From NCBI GenBank assembly GCA_003339415.1, contig PDHQ01000016.1, forward strand, positions 10,000-73,999: DNA of 64,000 bases. Reading direction: 5' to 3'. Positions 45,767 through 58,717 of the stretch are shown piece by piece. The notes below the pieces were generated by a model. It saw only the letters and a list, made by a program, of their open reading frames with translations. It was not told the origin of the DNA and searched no databases. Made by a program: the position numbers and the translations under genes. This DNA is from Ophiocordyceps camponoti-saundersi (nom. inval.). Its lineage: Eukaryota; Ascomycota; Sordariomycetes; Hypocreales; Ophiocordycipitaceae. How positions within the stretch are numbered: position 1 is the first letter of the stretch; each line of letters begins with the position of its first letter.

Positions 45767-47338
45767 GGCGGTAAAAGGGGGGTTCTAAGGCCCATCAGTA
45801 AGGGCTCAATTCGCCTCGGCCGTGATGCGCCGAAGCGTCGCGGCCGACGAGTAGCAGCAGCATCGCGATCGAATCGTCGCTACCAGACAGGGGGTCACTG
45901 TGAGGTACTAACCGCCGGGTTTCACGTGCCGTGCGACCTGGGCCAGGCCCGGCGCTGTTTACGGCTGAGCGTCGGCTAATTGAGCGGTGCGGACGCTAAT
46001 CCCTAATGGGGGCAGAGGTTGCAGGGGTCTGGAGTCGCGACGAGCAGAAAGATTAGCCTTATATGCAGAGAATCGGGACGGGAGACGAAGCAGATGACAA
46101 GAGCCCGGGCATCGCATGTCCAAAGCGCACCGGACATGAGGCCGTAGCGCCGTAGGTTAGAAGGCAGAAGGTAGAAAGAAGAGACCGCGACAGGCCAAGC
46201 TCTGGTGGCGGCGATGGCTTCGTCATTCCTCCTCCTCTTCCTCCTCCCCCTTCGCATCTTCATCCTCTTCCTCCCGTTTCCTCCTCCTCCTCCTTCACCT
46301 CCTCCTGCTCCTCCCCCTCTTTCGAGCTCGGACAACAGAGCTCGACGTTTAAACAAACAAAGAAGTTTTATCGCACGCTGTCCCAGAACGTGCCACCCGT
46401 ACTCTGTCTGCCCAAGACAAAACATTGGCTGCTCGGCGTCAACACCGAGAGTGGCCGCTCACCAAGTGTGCAGCACCTTCGTACCGTTGTGCCCGCATTT
46501 TTTTTTCAAGCGGACTCTATGTCGGCAGGACTCTATGTCGGATAGACCAAAGGACCGGCGACGCCCCATTTGCAACGAAGAAAGGCCCAACGGAAATGCA
46601 TGAAGTGGAAGGCAGATATGAATGGCATAGGGAGGGGACTGGAGGGGCAGGCAACAGAACGGGGAAGAAGGGAGAATGCCATACCCAACGCGCGCGCGTC
46701 CGTCCTCTCGGAAATATCAAGTCCTTCAAGCACTGCGCATCATCTTCTCGCCCGTTTACGACATGGTCCGAGAGAGCGGGAAAAAAAAGTCGCACGCCGC
46801 GGATTCGAGTTTGACAGCAAAGCGGGCAACTGCCACGACGCAGAATGACGTCGAACACCCCCTATTCTGGGCTTCAGGGCCCTGCGCCGTCGCTGCCCGA
46901 TGCTTTCGATGCTGCAAGAGATGGCCGACGTGTGGAGGATGAGAGAAGCAGGTGATGATGATGGAACGTCGGGAAGAGGCTGCGTGCGCAACGCAGGTGG
47001 CCCTGTCCTCCCTGCGTGGCCCAATATCTCAGGCATCAAGGCTGCAACAGCTGGGTCCGCGCCAGGCAGGCCCCCACTGCACATACTGATTATGTACCCT
47101 AAACACTCATTTGGCTGCAAGCCCAGCACGTAATGATGACAAATATGCGTAGCTTTTACACCCTCTCTAAGTCCTCAGCCCCCCCCCGCCTTCGCCCACC
47201 TTTCGGCGCCTTGGTCGGTCCGCGCAGCGAATGAGGCGCGCCGAGACCGAGCATGCACCATTGGAGCTTCGTGCTCGCTCCAGTCGAACACGATGCTGTC
47301 GTGGCCTCATCGCACTCGCCCGTCACCCCAGCTCTGCC
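45767..47338. other. Intergenic, divergent promoters
   Basis: Between the divergent PNUTS-like and Sly1 genes. C/T-rich run at 46228-46320. A 78-nt stretch at 46750-46827 has complementary ends (GCCCGTT..AAGCGGGC) but does not fold as a tRNA. Short open frames are not credible. Confidence 0.5.
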
Positions 47339-49716
47339 ATGGCTTCCAAGGGGAACTCACTGCGAGACCGTCAAATATGTGCGCTATACTCTCTTCAACC
47401 ATCCTCTACTCATCTCTCCTTTCCCTCGGCCTGCGACTGACCATACCTGAACGGAAGCGTCCCTCAAGAAGATCCTGAACCTCAACGAGACGGTCGAATC
47501 CAGCGAGGCTGACGAGGCCCAAGCCAGCGCTCTTCTCGCCCCTGTCGGTCCCATCCTCGACGCCGATGGCAACCCCATCTGGAAGGTGCTGGTCTTTGAC
47601 GACCTCGGCCGCGATGTCATCAGCAGCGTCATGCGCGTCAGCGACTTGCGATCCATGGGCATCACCATGCACATGTGCGCACCCGCCTTCCCTTCCACCG
47701 TCTATACCGTCTAAACCTCCCGTTCACTAGGCACATTTCGAGCGCTCGCCATCCCATACCAGACGTTCCCGTCATCTATCTTCTCGAGCCCAACGCACGC
47801 AACCTCCAGGGCATCACAAATGACCTTCAAAGGGGCCTCTACTCCCCTGCCTACATCAACTTCCTCTCATCTCTCCCCAGGGTTCTGCTCGAAGACTTTG
47901 CCGCGCAGACGGCCTCGGCCGGCACCTCGGATCAGATTGCCCGGCTGTTCGACCAGTACCTCAACTTCATTGTCGCGGAGCCGGATCTGTTCAGCCTAGG
48001 CATGCAAAAGCAGCATACCTATTGGGCCTTGAACAGCGCCAGGACGAGCGATGAGGAGCTTGAGGCGGTTGTCGATCGGGTAGTCAGCGGCCTCTTCAGT
48101 GTCGTCGTCACGATGGGTGGGTTGCGAGCAAATCAGATGCGGGTGACGTATGCTGAGGCTTTGTAGGCGTTATTCCCATCATCCGCTGTCCAAAGGGTGC
48201 CGCGGCCGAGATGGTGGCGGCACGTCTCGATCGCAAGCTCCGCGACCATATACTCAACTCCAAGGATAACCTCTTCTCCGGCCCACGGCAGGCCGCCCCC
48301 TCGGCAACGCCGAGCTCGAGGCCCGTGCTCATTTTGCTCGATCGAAACGTCGATCTGGTGCCGATGCTGTCGCATTCATGGACATATCAATCTCTTGTTC
48401 ACGACGTGCTCGACATGAAGCTGAACCGCATCACCATCGAGACGCCCACGGACGAGAACAACCCGGCCAGGGGCACGACCAAGAAGTCTTACGATCTCAA
48501 CGCCAATGACTTCTTCTGGGCCAAAAATGCCGGCGTTCCCTTTCCCCAGGTAGCCGAGGACATCGACGCCGAACTGACCAAGTACAAGGAGGACACGGCG
48601 TCCATTACGAAGAAGACGGGCGTCACCGACCTGGAGGATCTGCAGGCCGACACGAGCGCCAGTGCGCAGCATCTCAAGGCGGCCATAACGCTGCTGCCAG
48701 AGATGCGGGAGCGCAAAGGGATTCTCGACATGCACATGAACATTCTGGCGGCGCTACTTTCTGGTATCAAGGATCGGCAGCTCGATAACTTCTTCCAGGT
48801 CGAGGAGAACGTGATGAAACAGCCCAAGTCGCAGATAATGGACCTGATCAAGGACGACAGCAAGGGAAAGGATCCGACGGACAAGCTCCGCCTGTTCATC
48901 ATTTGGTTCCTCAGCACCGAGCAAGAGGTTAACCGAACCGACTTTGAGGCCTTTGGTAAGGCGCTCGAGGTGGCGGGCGCCGACGTATCGTGTCTGGCGT
49001 ACATTCGGCAGTGAGTCTCTCTATCTTGGCTTTAGCCGCGGCAGTCGGGCACTGACAGCGAGGCCAGGGTGCGAGCGACGACGAAAATGACGCAGCTGAC
49101 GACGATCAACAACACATCCAACGCGGGCCAACAAGCGTCGTCGGACCTATTTGGTCGCTTCTCGTCGATATCATCGAGGCTGACGGACCGTCTGAAGGAG
49201 ACTGGAGTGCCGACGGGCTTATCATCCAACTTCGAATCGCTCATCAGCGGCGTCAAGAACTTTTTGCCGGCGGACCGGGATCTCACGGTGACGAAGATTG
49301 TCGAGTCCATCATGGACCCGTCCACAGCAGCATCGTCGGCGATGGCCAAGACGGAGCACTACCTGTACTTTGACCCGCGGTCGGCCAACGCGCGAGGCAC
49401 GATGCCACCGCCGAGCACGATACGCGCGGGATCCGGAGCCAGCGGCGCGCCTGGTGGGATGCCCGGGGCGCAGGGGGGGCCGGGGCAGTTGGCGACCTTT
49501 GGGCAGCGGAGGCAGGGCTTCAGCGAGGCCATGGTCTTTGTCGTCGGTGGAGGTAGCATGGAGGAATACGGCAACCTGCAGGAATGGGTGAGCCGGACGG
49601 GCGGTGATAGGGGGAGGAAGAGGGTTGTCTACGGGAGCACGGAGCTGGTAAATGCGAAGGAGTTTATCAGGGAGGAGCTGCAGCGGCTAGGGGACGACCT
49701 TGGGTCGGTGTCGTGA
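47339..49716 (+). CDS. SLY1: Sly1, Sec1/Munc18 family protein of ER-Golgi transport
   Basis: Five exons (47339-47378, 47458-47674, 47731-48116, 48167-49010, 49068-49716), 711 aa. Begins MASKGNSLRDRQISSLKKILNLNE, a conserved Sly1 start. The central SM fold shows WKVLVFDDLGRDVISSVMRVSDLRSMGITMHMHI, IPDVPVIYLLEPNARNLQGI, RPVLILLDRNVDLVPMLSHSWTYQSLVHDVL and YDLNANDFFWAKNAG. The C terminus has MVFVVGGGSMEEYGNLQEW. Sly1 binds the syntaxin Sed5/Ufe1 and promotes SNARE assembly for ER-Golgi and retrograde traffic. A Gly/Pro/Ala-rich loop (RAGSGASGAPGGMPGAQGGP) before the last motif is an insertion in a variable loop. The first exon is 40 nt. Phases of all five exons agree. Confidence 0.93.
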
Positions 49717-50326
49717 GAGGAGGGATTTACTGAGTGTTTTTTTTTTTTGGCGGAAGCAGCTGAAAAGAGGTTTACTTTATTTTTTCTCTCTTATCACGTT
49801 GTTTCTTGTACGGATAGAAGAGATATCTACGGATAGTGATGGCAATAATGGCTCTGATGGGCGATGAAAGGGAGGATTGGTGTACATATGTATGTACCTA
49901 GGTATGTAGTGTGGTATTATATGTAGTTGGCTGCTGGTTGCTACCATCTGATGAAGCCATCGTCGGCCACATCACAACACACGACTGCCACCTATGTATA
50001 TACGTGACCTACCCTACATGGCAAGGTACACCACTCAGCACTGTACATACACGACACGTTCGAAGGGGGCTGGTAGCGGCTGGCTGGCTGGCAGCAGCCC
50101 ACCAAGGGAGAGTGATAGCAGGCATGTACGGAGTATGTACGGAGTAGAGCCACGCACTACCAGCACCCACGGTCTACCCACTACAACCCACTACTACCTA
50201 CCACAGTACTACTAACCCTCTGAGAACCAACAACCGGCCCGCGATGGGCCACGAAGCCCGGTCATTTCTCTCCCTCCCTTACCGCTCATCCATCACCAAT
50301 CATCACGATAGCTCTTCACAGCACGG
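49717..50326. other. Intergenic, tandem genes
   Basis: T run after the Sly1 stop, TACGGATA copies at 49809 and 49828, a GTACGGAGTATGTACGGAGTA pair near 50125-50146, GGCTGGCTGGCTGG near 50080, and CTACC tandem units near 50170-50210. No gene seen. Confidence 0.55.
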
Positions 50327-51579
50327 ATGGACGACGACGAGAGCGTGGCGCGCGGTCTGTCCGAGTCCGGCGGCGGCGGCGGGAGTGGAGGAGGAGGAGG
50401 AGGAGGAGTCGCGCGCGGTCGCAGCAGCGGATACAAGTCGTGGAAGAAGAAATATCGCAAGATGCGCATCGTCTTCGATCGCAAGATGCAGCAGGGAGAG
50501 GAGCTTCATCGACAGGAAGATCGGGCTTCGGCAACGGTGAAGCGACTGGCGGTCGAGAATGAGTCTGTTACCAACCATCTTTTTACCATCACCGTCACCA
50601 TCACCATCACCATCACCAACATCATCATCTTCATCTTCATCTTCATCGTCTTCACAATCCTATTTTTCTCTTCTTGACAAAGACAAAACTGACATTCTTC
50701 TCTCTTATCAAATCAAGCCGGCTACTCGATCTTCTCCTTGAAATCAACAACTCGCCTCAGATGCCCCCCGAGCGTCGCATCGACGTCTCCCTCCCCTCCA
50801 CGCCATGCCTCTTCTCCGACAACGAAAAGCCGTCTTCGCCGCCGAACACGATGCTCAAGCGCCTCGTACAACTGCTCGAAGAAGTGCCGCACTCTTCCTA
50901 CCGAGATGCAAAGGATGCTCGTCGTCCTTACCTCGCCGACTTGACCGCCCCCGACGGCGACTCCCGACCCGCCAACTTTCTTTCCGCCGACGACATTGAC
51001 AATTACGTTCATGCCATCGACACGGCCATCGATCCCGAAGCTCACATCCCCACGCTCGCGCCTCGCGCCCACACCGGATCTTCGATGAACCCGCATCTGA
51101 AGAATCCCACCAGCGTGACCAATTGGCTTCGCAAGAACGCGCCGAAAATCTTCCTTCAGGATGCGGAACATAATCATCATAGAAACGCTTCTGCAGATGA
51201 TGACCCAGACGCGACCAGTACGCCGGCGCAGGCCCGCAAGGCGAGAAACTCGACCTCCGCCGCCTCCGCCTCCGCCGCCGCCGCTGCCCCGCGGTCAGAA
51301 CGATCCAAATCGGCCGCCAAGCCTAAGCGACCCCGTCTCGCGCCCGACGCGGACACGGCCGTCGACGACGCCGACGGAGACGCCACGCCCTCTTCTGTCG
51401 CTAGGGGCAAGAGGAAGAGAGACGACGACTCTGGATACCGTCCAAGCGGCTCCTCTTCGCGTCCTGCTAAGAAGAAGCGAAAGAGTGACGTCGACGGCGT
51501 CTCCTCAGCCACCAGTCGGTCCAAGAAGGAAGCGGCTTCCGCCGCCGCGACGGGAAGCGGAAAAGAAGGCGACGATTAG
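50327..51579 (+). CDS. IEC3: IEC3-type subunit of the INO80 chromatin remodeller
   Basis: Two exons (50327-50562 and 50718-51579), 365 aa. The N-terminal coiled coil GYKSWKKKYRKMRIVFDRKMQQGEELHRQEDRASATVKRL continues over the splice into ENDRLLDLLLEINNSPQ. This is the hallmark of the fungal IEC3 family, described as an INO80-complex subunit in fission yeast. A Gly-rich insert (residues 15-27) precedes the coil. The middle has a conserved SSYRDAKDARRPYLADL..ADDIDNYVHAID block and NPTSVTNWLRKNAPKIFL. The C-terminal third is disordered with Ala/Ser runs and basic KRKRDDD and KKKRKSD patches that suit nuclear import and DNA contact. The 155-bp intron has a GTCTGT donor and holds a CACCAT tandem. 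Confidence 0.88.
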
Positions 51580-52057
51580 AATTAGGTGACGCGTGTGTCG
51601 AGGACGACTGGATTTGGTCCTCGAGGACGAACGACGAAGAATCTGACTAGACGCCTTTCCCGGTACACCTGGAATCGGGGGCTATGTATGATTAGAACAG
51701 GCTGAGACTCCTTTTTTTCCTCTTCACTTTGTTTTTTTGTCTTTGAAACTTCCGACTATAGACTCAATATACATTTTCTTATAGTCATTTATCGGCGTGG
51801 CAGTATCTAGAAAAGATGAAGTTATGTGCGACCCGTTGGGTATCCGCGCCTACACGCCATCGTCGAATCATCCCCATCCTCGCATCTACTGGCCCAGCTC
51901 AGGAGACGAGTCGACTATAGAACGGCAAGGAAGCAAATCCTACACCTAAGGACAAAAATCATGGAAACCACCAAAGAGGAATACAACAAAAACAATGGAG
52001 AAATCTTTCGAAATGATGGGTCAGCCCTTGGGGAGGGGGGGAGTCTGCCTCACCACA
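51580..52057. other. Intergenic between convergent genes
   Basis: 3' flanks of IEC3 and isocitrate dehydrogenase. No repeat or RNA gene seen. Confidence 0.5.
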
Positions 52058-53498
52058 TCACAGCTTCTGGCGAAGAAGCGTCTTCATACGACGCTCAACG
52101 GCATTCAGATACTCAGTGGTGGTAACGTAAGCAGAACGTTCCTTATTGCCGCACGCGAGAGCGAGATCCTTTGTCATGACGCCGTCGATGTCAACGGTGT
52201 CGATGCAAGCCTGTTCCAGGCTCTCTGCGAAGGAGACGAGCTCGGGGGTGTCGTCCAGCTTGCCGCGCTGGACGAGGCCGCGGGTCCATGCGAAGATGGA
52301 GGCGATGGGGTTGGTGGACGTCTCCTTGCCCTTTTGGTGCTCGCGGTAGTGGCGCGTTACCGTTCCGTGGGCGGCTTCGGATTCGAATGTCTTGCCGTCG
52401 GGGGTGATGAGGACTGAGGTCATGAGGCCTAGGGAGCCGAAGCCTTGAGCGACGATGTCGGATTGGACGTCTCCGTCGTAGTCTTGTACGAGAGAGTGTT
52501 AGGTTACGCGGTAATGTAGTTGGAGTTGCACATGTTTGTATATGGGAAGCTCACTCTTCAGCGCCATGATGTATCCGCCGTTGCTCTTGATCATCTGGGC
52601 CACCATGTCGTCGATGAGCCGATGTTCGTACCAGATGCCCTTGGCGTCGAAGTCCTTCTTGTACTGGGTGTCGTAGAGGTGCTGGAAGATGTCCTTGAAG
52701 CGGCCGTCGTACTTTTTGAGAATGGTGTTCTTGGTGCTCATGTAGAGGGGTAAGGCCTTGTCGAGGGCGAGCTTGAAGGAGGCGTGAGCGAAGCCTGTGA
52801 TGGACTCGTCCGTGTTGTACTGAGTCTGTCCGACACCGCCGCCGGCCTCGAAGCGGAAGACATCGATCTCCTGAGGCGAGCCGCCATCCGGGGTAAAGAC
52901 CATGGACAGCTTGCCGGGTCCTGGGACGACCATGTCCTTTGCACGGTATTGGTCGCCAAAGGCATGGCGGCCGATTATGATGGGCTTCTGCCAGCCGGGG
53001 ATCAGTCGGGGAACGCGGGGGATGACGATGGGTTCTCGGAAAACGGTGCCGCCGAGGGCGTTGCGGATGGTGCCGTTGGGGGACAGCCACACTGTTGGAG
53101 ACGGTTTAGTTAGCTACCTATATAATAGGGAACTCAGAGACGATTTGGTCCGTACTTTGCTTGAGGTTGAACTCTTTGACGCGCGCCTCGTCGGGCGTGA
53201 TGGTGGCGCACTTGACACCGACCGAGTACTTCTTGATAGCCTCGGCAGCATCGAGGGTAACCTGATCATTTGTCTTGTCGCGATACTCGAGCCCGAGATC
53301 GTAATACTTGAGATCGATGTCGAGATAGGGAAAGATGAACTTGTTCTTGATATCTTTCCATATGACGCGCGTCATCTCATCGCCGTCCAGTTCGACGATC
53401 GGGTTCCGCACCTTGATCTTGCTGGTCGTGGAGGTTGCCATTGTGCGGATGGAGTGGCGCAGGGGTAGGGAAGAGAGGAGCCTCGCGGGGGAGTTCAT
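52058..53498 (-). CDS. IDP1: NADP-dependent isocitrate dehydrogenase, organellar
   Basis: Three exons on the minus strand (53498-53156, 53091-52555, 52482-52058), 434 aa. Begins [23 protein letters not shown], an Arg/Ser/Leu-rich mitochondrial presequence. The eukaryotic NADP-IDH core follows: [54 protein letters not shown], the substrate loop with [58 protein letters not shown] and [17 protein letters not shown]. It converts isocitrate to 2-oxoglutarate with NADPH formation. A second in-frame ATG (MATSTTS, 53441) could give a form without the presequence. The protein ends QKL, close to a peroxisomal PTS1 but with a non-canonical residue at -3. An upstream in-frame ATG (53672) is less likely. 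Confidence 0.93.
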
Positions 53499-54663
53499 GC
53501 TGAGGTTCCAGGCATCCAGCGAGCAGTACGATGTATACGACGACGAAGACGACGATGGTGACGATGGTGACGATGTGGTGATGAGGTCGTTGTGATGTAG
53601 GAGAACGGGGGTGAGACGTAGGATGCGACGGCTAATAATAGGAGGTGGTATTAAGATTTTCCCAACAGCCAAGAGCCGGCGGGTACGGGGAACTTGGCCC
53701 GGGCCCGCCCACTATAGGCAGCTGTGAGAGGCGAACATGGGACCGGACTTTTTGCCTCGAAGCCTCTGTTTTTTTCCCTGTTTTCCCGAGATGAAAGACG
53801 TGATGATCAGATATGATGGAAGAGGTATGACGATGGGTATGACTGTGTGATTCGGCCACTCTTCTATCCTTACCCTACACACAATCCACCTCTACCTACC
53901 CGCACGCCTTCTCTCATCTGGAATGGGCGCGAGTTAAAAAGCGCAGGCGGTCCATCTTGGCAGAATCGTCGCAATTGACGATCGCATCTCCATCCCGACA
54001 TGACCAACCTCTGCTTATCGGCTGGCTGCTTATATACATAGATATCTGGGTATTCACATAGCCGAAACGAACGGACGGAGCATATTCCTCGGAAGAGGCA
54101 AAACGCCTTGCGAAGAAAAAGCCCTGTCGCCTTTCCGAATTTCTTGAGCGAGAAAAGGACACCGCCACGCCAGTATGGCCGAGAGAAGCTATCGCCGCCG
54201 AGTTTAATGAAGCAATACCGCCGGGAAAGAGCAATATGAAAGTGAATATAAGATTCCACGCTTAAACAAAACAATACCAATTTCTCCTGAGAGGGCCTGG
54301 GTGAGAGGGGACAACAGAGTCTGGGAGACAATCACTCTCGCAACCCTTTTTCGTTGACCATTTCAATGCTCACAGGCCTGCTTGACGCGCTATGTGGACC
54401 TAATTACTCATGCCTGCCTACTACATAGGTAGGTAGGCATGCCAGAGCTTGATGATGATGGCTACTGCGGGGAACAAAGGTAAGGCTCCTGATGGCGAGG
54501 ATGCTACATTGGGACACAAGAAGCCCTTCGAACATGACTCTTCTGCACCTTGTACAGTATATAAGCAAAGTCCTGATCAACTCGGGTTTGTCTTCCTTCA
54601 CTCGGGCTCTCATTCATTCACTCATTCGTTTCTTTTCATCTCTACTCGCTTACTTACCCCATC
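53499..54663. other. Intergenic, divergent
   Basis: IDH promoter on one side (with GACGATGGT/GACGACGAA units at 53537-53580 if the upstream ATG is not used). On the other side is the promoter of the broken secreted-protein gene with its TATA box and a C/T-rich leader. Open frames near 53,870-54,330 (minus) show no recognisable content. Confidence 0.5.
54558..54565 (+). promoter_or_regulatory. TATA box upstream of the broken secreted-protein gene
   Basis: TATATAAG about 100 bp before the ATG at 54664, followed by a C/T-rich leader, so promoter architecture is still recognisable. Confidence 0.55.
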
Positions 54664-56939
54664 ATGTTACTGCAGCAGCTGATCCATTCCATAACTTTGG
54701 CGCTCTTGACTCCATGGCCCGTCGTGAATGGGATAGCATCGTCAGCGGAGAAGGTGGCAGCCAGCTTTGAAGACAACAAAGTCATCATTCCGTCGCCCCC
54801 AACAGGCATCCTTTCACCGAACAAGCTCGACAGCCTCAGAAAGGAAGGGGAAGCAGGAGAATCGGATGCCTCAGTCGGCCTCTACAAGAGAGATGACTAA
54901 GGATTTTTCATCTATAAACCGGGAACCGACACATTCCGTTGGAATCAACTTGCCATACAGGCTTGGGATAACTTCAAAGCCCTGAAAGAACAATTTGTCT
55001 GGAATTCGCTCAAGGATGACCAGTTGACCAAAAGCCTCTACGACAAATACCAGCCAGGCATCACGCAAAGTCTCTAGACTTTCCGGACTTCTATAGCTTC
55101 ATACGCTCAAGGTATCGCCCTCGGGACGGTCGACCGCTTGCCCTTTGCTCTTCCCCAAATCGTCTCAGCATTCTCCCGCGACTCTACCGCCCTGCAAAAG
55201 GCACAAGCGCTACTGAGTCCCGGTACCCTTACCTTTCCTTGCATGCTCCATGCAACTGGCCAATGACATAGAGCAAGGTCGCCATGACGACATCTCAAAT
55301 CTTGACGTTGGCTTCTGCGTGATTGGCGATGTCCTCATGTTCACGCCCTTGATGCCATTAGGCTTGGTGCTTCATGCTGCTCGGAACATGATGACTGCCG
55401 TTTCCCGCCTTTTCTCCAGCGACATTCCTACCCTCGAAAGCATTCTCACAGCTCGAAATGACACTTGGTTACCGATCAAATCTGGACTGGAAATATTCTA
55501 TGGGAACATAGACTCGTATCGTCAGTTTCATGAAAACTTGCACAATGAAACCGTTTATCATAAGACTTCTTTCTCCCTCATCAAGGCTGTTCTGGACGAA
55601 GGGATATCTAACCTCACGGTTACTGATGCTATCGACTCGGATTCGTACCGGGAAAAACACAATGCCATCATCGACGAGGTCTTGGCGCTGGAAGATCGAT
55701 TCTGCCCGGAACTGTATGAAAAGGAAAAGGTCATGAGGAAGAAGATCCATGACGACACCGTGGAAATGGTACGCAGGATGGCGCGGGAATTCGAACGTGT
55801 TTGGTGCAGAGCGGTGGAAAAGGCAATCGTGAATAAGCCGACCAAGTATAACATTCCAGAAGTGAAGCATCCAAATATGAATATTGCAGCAGTGAATTCG
55901 GTCAGAAAACCCGATGAAACTCAGGCAAAGACGAAGGCGGTTTTGGAAAAGGCCTGTGTTACTCGCTTGAACCTCACCGACACCTACAGATCCATCAATG
56001 AGATCTTCGACGTCATGCTCGGACCTCATCTTGAATCAAAGGGCACCACCTGTCTCTCTCATATTGGTGCACGGATCTGGCCAGATGCGAAGAAGATAGC
56101 GCCTCCCCCCCCCCTGAGGAGCCGCCTGCAGCGTTTGAGGAAACTTACGAGGATTGCAAACAGCCTTGCGAAGAGGGCATGAGGCTGCAACTCATCGATT
56201 CCAGTGCAGTCTATCCCTCCTATCAATGCTACCGCCCTGGAGGAGGGAGAAAGGTTGCTCCCAAGCCTCCCAGCTGCTGCCCCTCGGATGACCATTGACT
56301 GGCTGAAGTGACGGACATGCTTCGCCCCTTTCACGGTTGGAAGAAAGTACGTTCTTTCCCACTCTTCCTTTTATCCGGATACAATGGTAGTATCCAAGAT
56401 GGCTGACCCAGTTATAGGGTACGGTTTGCCTCGGAGATGACTGGGCGCTGCACGAAGGCGACTCACCGGACGACACCAAATTCAAGCTCCACGAGAAAAA
56501 GGAATCCAAGTCTCAGTGGAAGGCTCGGGTCGAGGCTCAAGCCAAGGCCGAGAAGGCAAGTCGGTTGAATACAGGCCCTACTTATAACCGGCACAAGCCA
56601 AAGCACTGGGCTCCTTCTGGCGCCAAGAATCAGCAATGGAGTTCTGGACGAGAGGCAATGGAAGATGGCAACGGCTGCCACGAAGACGTCAACAAGTCTC
56701 CAAGATGCATTGAATTCGTCGGCACGGAGATCTTTTGTGAACGCCAACCGTTGAAAGACGAATGCTTCTCCGAGTACCAGGTTCCGCCTTTCCTGGACGG
56801 CAAGCAGAAGAGTTGCACCATGTACGTTCCCCGTTACGCAGAGAACTGCGTAGGGACCACACAATGGTGTCAAGATATCGCACAGTTCACTCGGAATGTG
56901 ACGACCGAGGAATGCCTCGGTCGCCGCTCGAGACCATGA
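54664..56939 (+). pseudogene. Broken gene for a secreted, cysteine-rich-tailed protein of unknown family
   Basis: A TATA box and leader precede an ATG with a good signal peptide (MLLQQLIHSITLALLTPWPVVNG). The frame is interrupted by TAA at 54898-54900 and TAG at 55075-55077, yet sequence on both sides of each stop looks coding. An intron with GTACCC..CATAG signals (55223-55271) links to a long helical open stretch (about 55272-56100). At a run of ten C (56105-56114) the more protein-like, cysteine-bearing frame shifts by one. A further TGA lies at 56296-56298. A canonical intron (56347-56417: GTACGT, CTGAC, TATAG) then leads to a Cys-rich end with NGCHEDVNKSPRCIEF and paired cysteines, stopping at 56937-56939. 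The two first stops are each one C-to-T change from a Gln codon. I do not recognise the family and assign no function. It may be a recent pseudogene, or the C-run break may be a sequencing error. Confidence 0.6.
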
Positions 56940-58121
56940 TTTCCGCCAGCCCAGATTCAGCCGTCTCACCCTTACCGGACTCTGAGAGAGAGACCAAGAT
57001 GAATATAACGACTGAATATCTCTTCTATACTTGTGATTTTCACCATGGCTGGTTCTGAAAGGTTCCCATCAGGGATGACAAGTGCCCGGCAATGTCTTGA
57101 TAAGGAAAAGAAGGAAAACGGCCAGGCTGGGTTAAAAAGTATTATGCTCACCGAGTCTAGACCCTTACCCCATCAGGATGCGACAGGTAGAAACATATTA
57201 ATCGCCTAAACGGAGCCTGAGTGGTGTGGCGCAGTGTTGCATTCTTTTCTCTATGAGAGGACTAGGCAGAGGTCTAAAATTGGTCATCAGTCTCTGTTCA
57301 CATGTCTTCTTGCCAGTAAGCTATCTACAAATGTACGTTTCCTCGAAATATCCCAAGTCCCATCAAACAGAGTGGGCAAATATTCTCTTCCTTCACTTCG
57401 TGTTGCAGAATTTATGGCATTTCCCACACTCGACGGAGCCACAGACACCACTGAACCCCGTACATACTCGCCGTGAGGTTGTTCTTATCAAGCAGGCTCA
57501 GAAGGACGTCTCTACATACATATGTACATACATACGTGAGGCTCCCCGAAACAAGCATGAACCTGGTTTATTAGCGCTCCTCGCGAACTCGTCAGCGCCT
57601 ACGGTATGGCTACACTAGCCGCCGTAGGCCACGACAATAAAGATCCGTTTTGATATCGCGGAAAAGACTCCAGCGCAGCAAACACAAGTCGGAAGAACTT
57701 AACATACATACACAGACCGGGAAGCTTGCAAGGCAGAGTATGATCTCTCTGCTAACATCTTTACAACGGATACTTGCAAGCTTGAGGCAAGAAGAAGAAG
57801 AGAAGATTGATGCCATCTTAGAGGGATAGAGAAGGGTTGTCGTTGGTGTTGACGAGCGGCTGCTTACCTAAGAGATTGCGCCAATTATAAGCTTAAAGCC
57901 ACGGCCTACTGTCCGTACAGCCCCTCTACGTAATCCGTAAGTGAAGGCATAATCACATGACTACCAGCTACAACGGACGAGTACGTAATACACGTGTCGC
58001 TGAAAGAGCCACCACTCAGTCCCCCCCCTCCCATCTTCAGCTGCTACAGCTCAAGCAACGGAAAGGTCAAACAGCTAGAGAGCCACCGAAAGATCGAGGC
58101 CTTGACACTTGAACAGAAGAA
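56940..58121. other. Intergenic, tandem genes
   Basis: Contains CATACATATGTACATACATACG near 57515-57535 and no credible gene. The last 100 bp are A-rich and lead into the golgin-like gene. Confidence 0.5.
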
Positions 58122-58665
58122 ATGGCGGACGCAGAAGATGAAAAAGCTCGACAAGAAAAGCTTGCCGCAGCAAAGAAGCGCGTCAGGCTCAGTCCCGCTG
58201 TCTGCGACTCCTACCCCCGTGATCCCAGCTAACAGACGCAAAACCAGGTCGAACAATTGAAGAAGAAAAGAGGCATCAAGAGCGCGACGAGCAAAGATGC
58301 CACGGCCGAGTCTTCAAACGAGCAAGTCGAGTCGACGGAAGAAGACGTCAAGACGGCAGATGGCGGCGAAAAGTCAACCTCCCTCGCTCAACAATCTAAA
58401 CTTCGATCCAGCTCCTTTCGCGCCGGATCCGCTCCCCTCACTCCGGCGCCTTTTAGCCCCGAGGGAGAGACGGCGCCGGATATTTATCGAAAGCACGTCG
58501 CTCGCATCGAGGAGTTGGAGAAGGAGAATAAGCGATTGGCTAAGGAGGCTGCCGACTCGGAAAGACGATGGAATAAAGCCGAGGAGTCTCTGTCTGAACT
58601 GCGTGAGGCGGACGAGACTAGAGGCAAAAGTGACGAGACGGAGAAGCTAGTACGTGTTTAACCTA

Positions 58666-58717
<52 letters not shown>

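Noticed and set aside
46750..46827. 78-nt stretch with complementary ends suggesting a tRNA
   Set aside because: The D, anticodon and T arms do not pair and an eight-A run occupies the middle.
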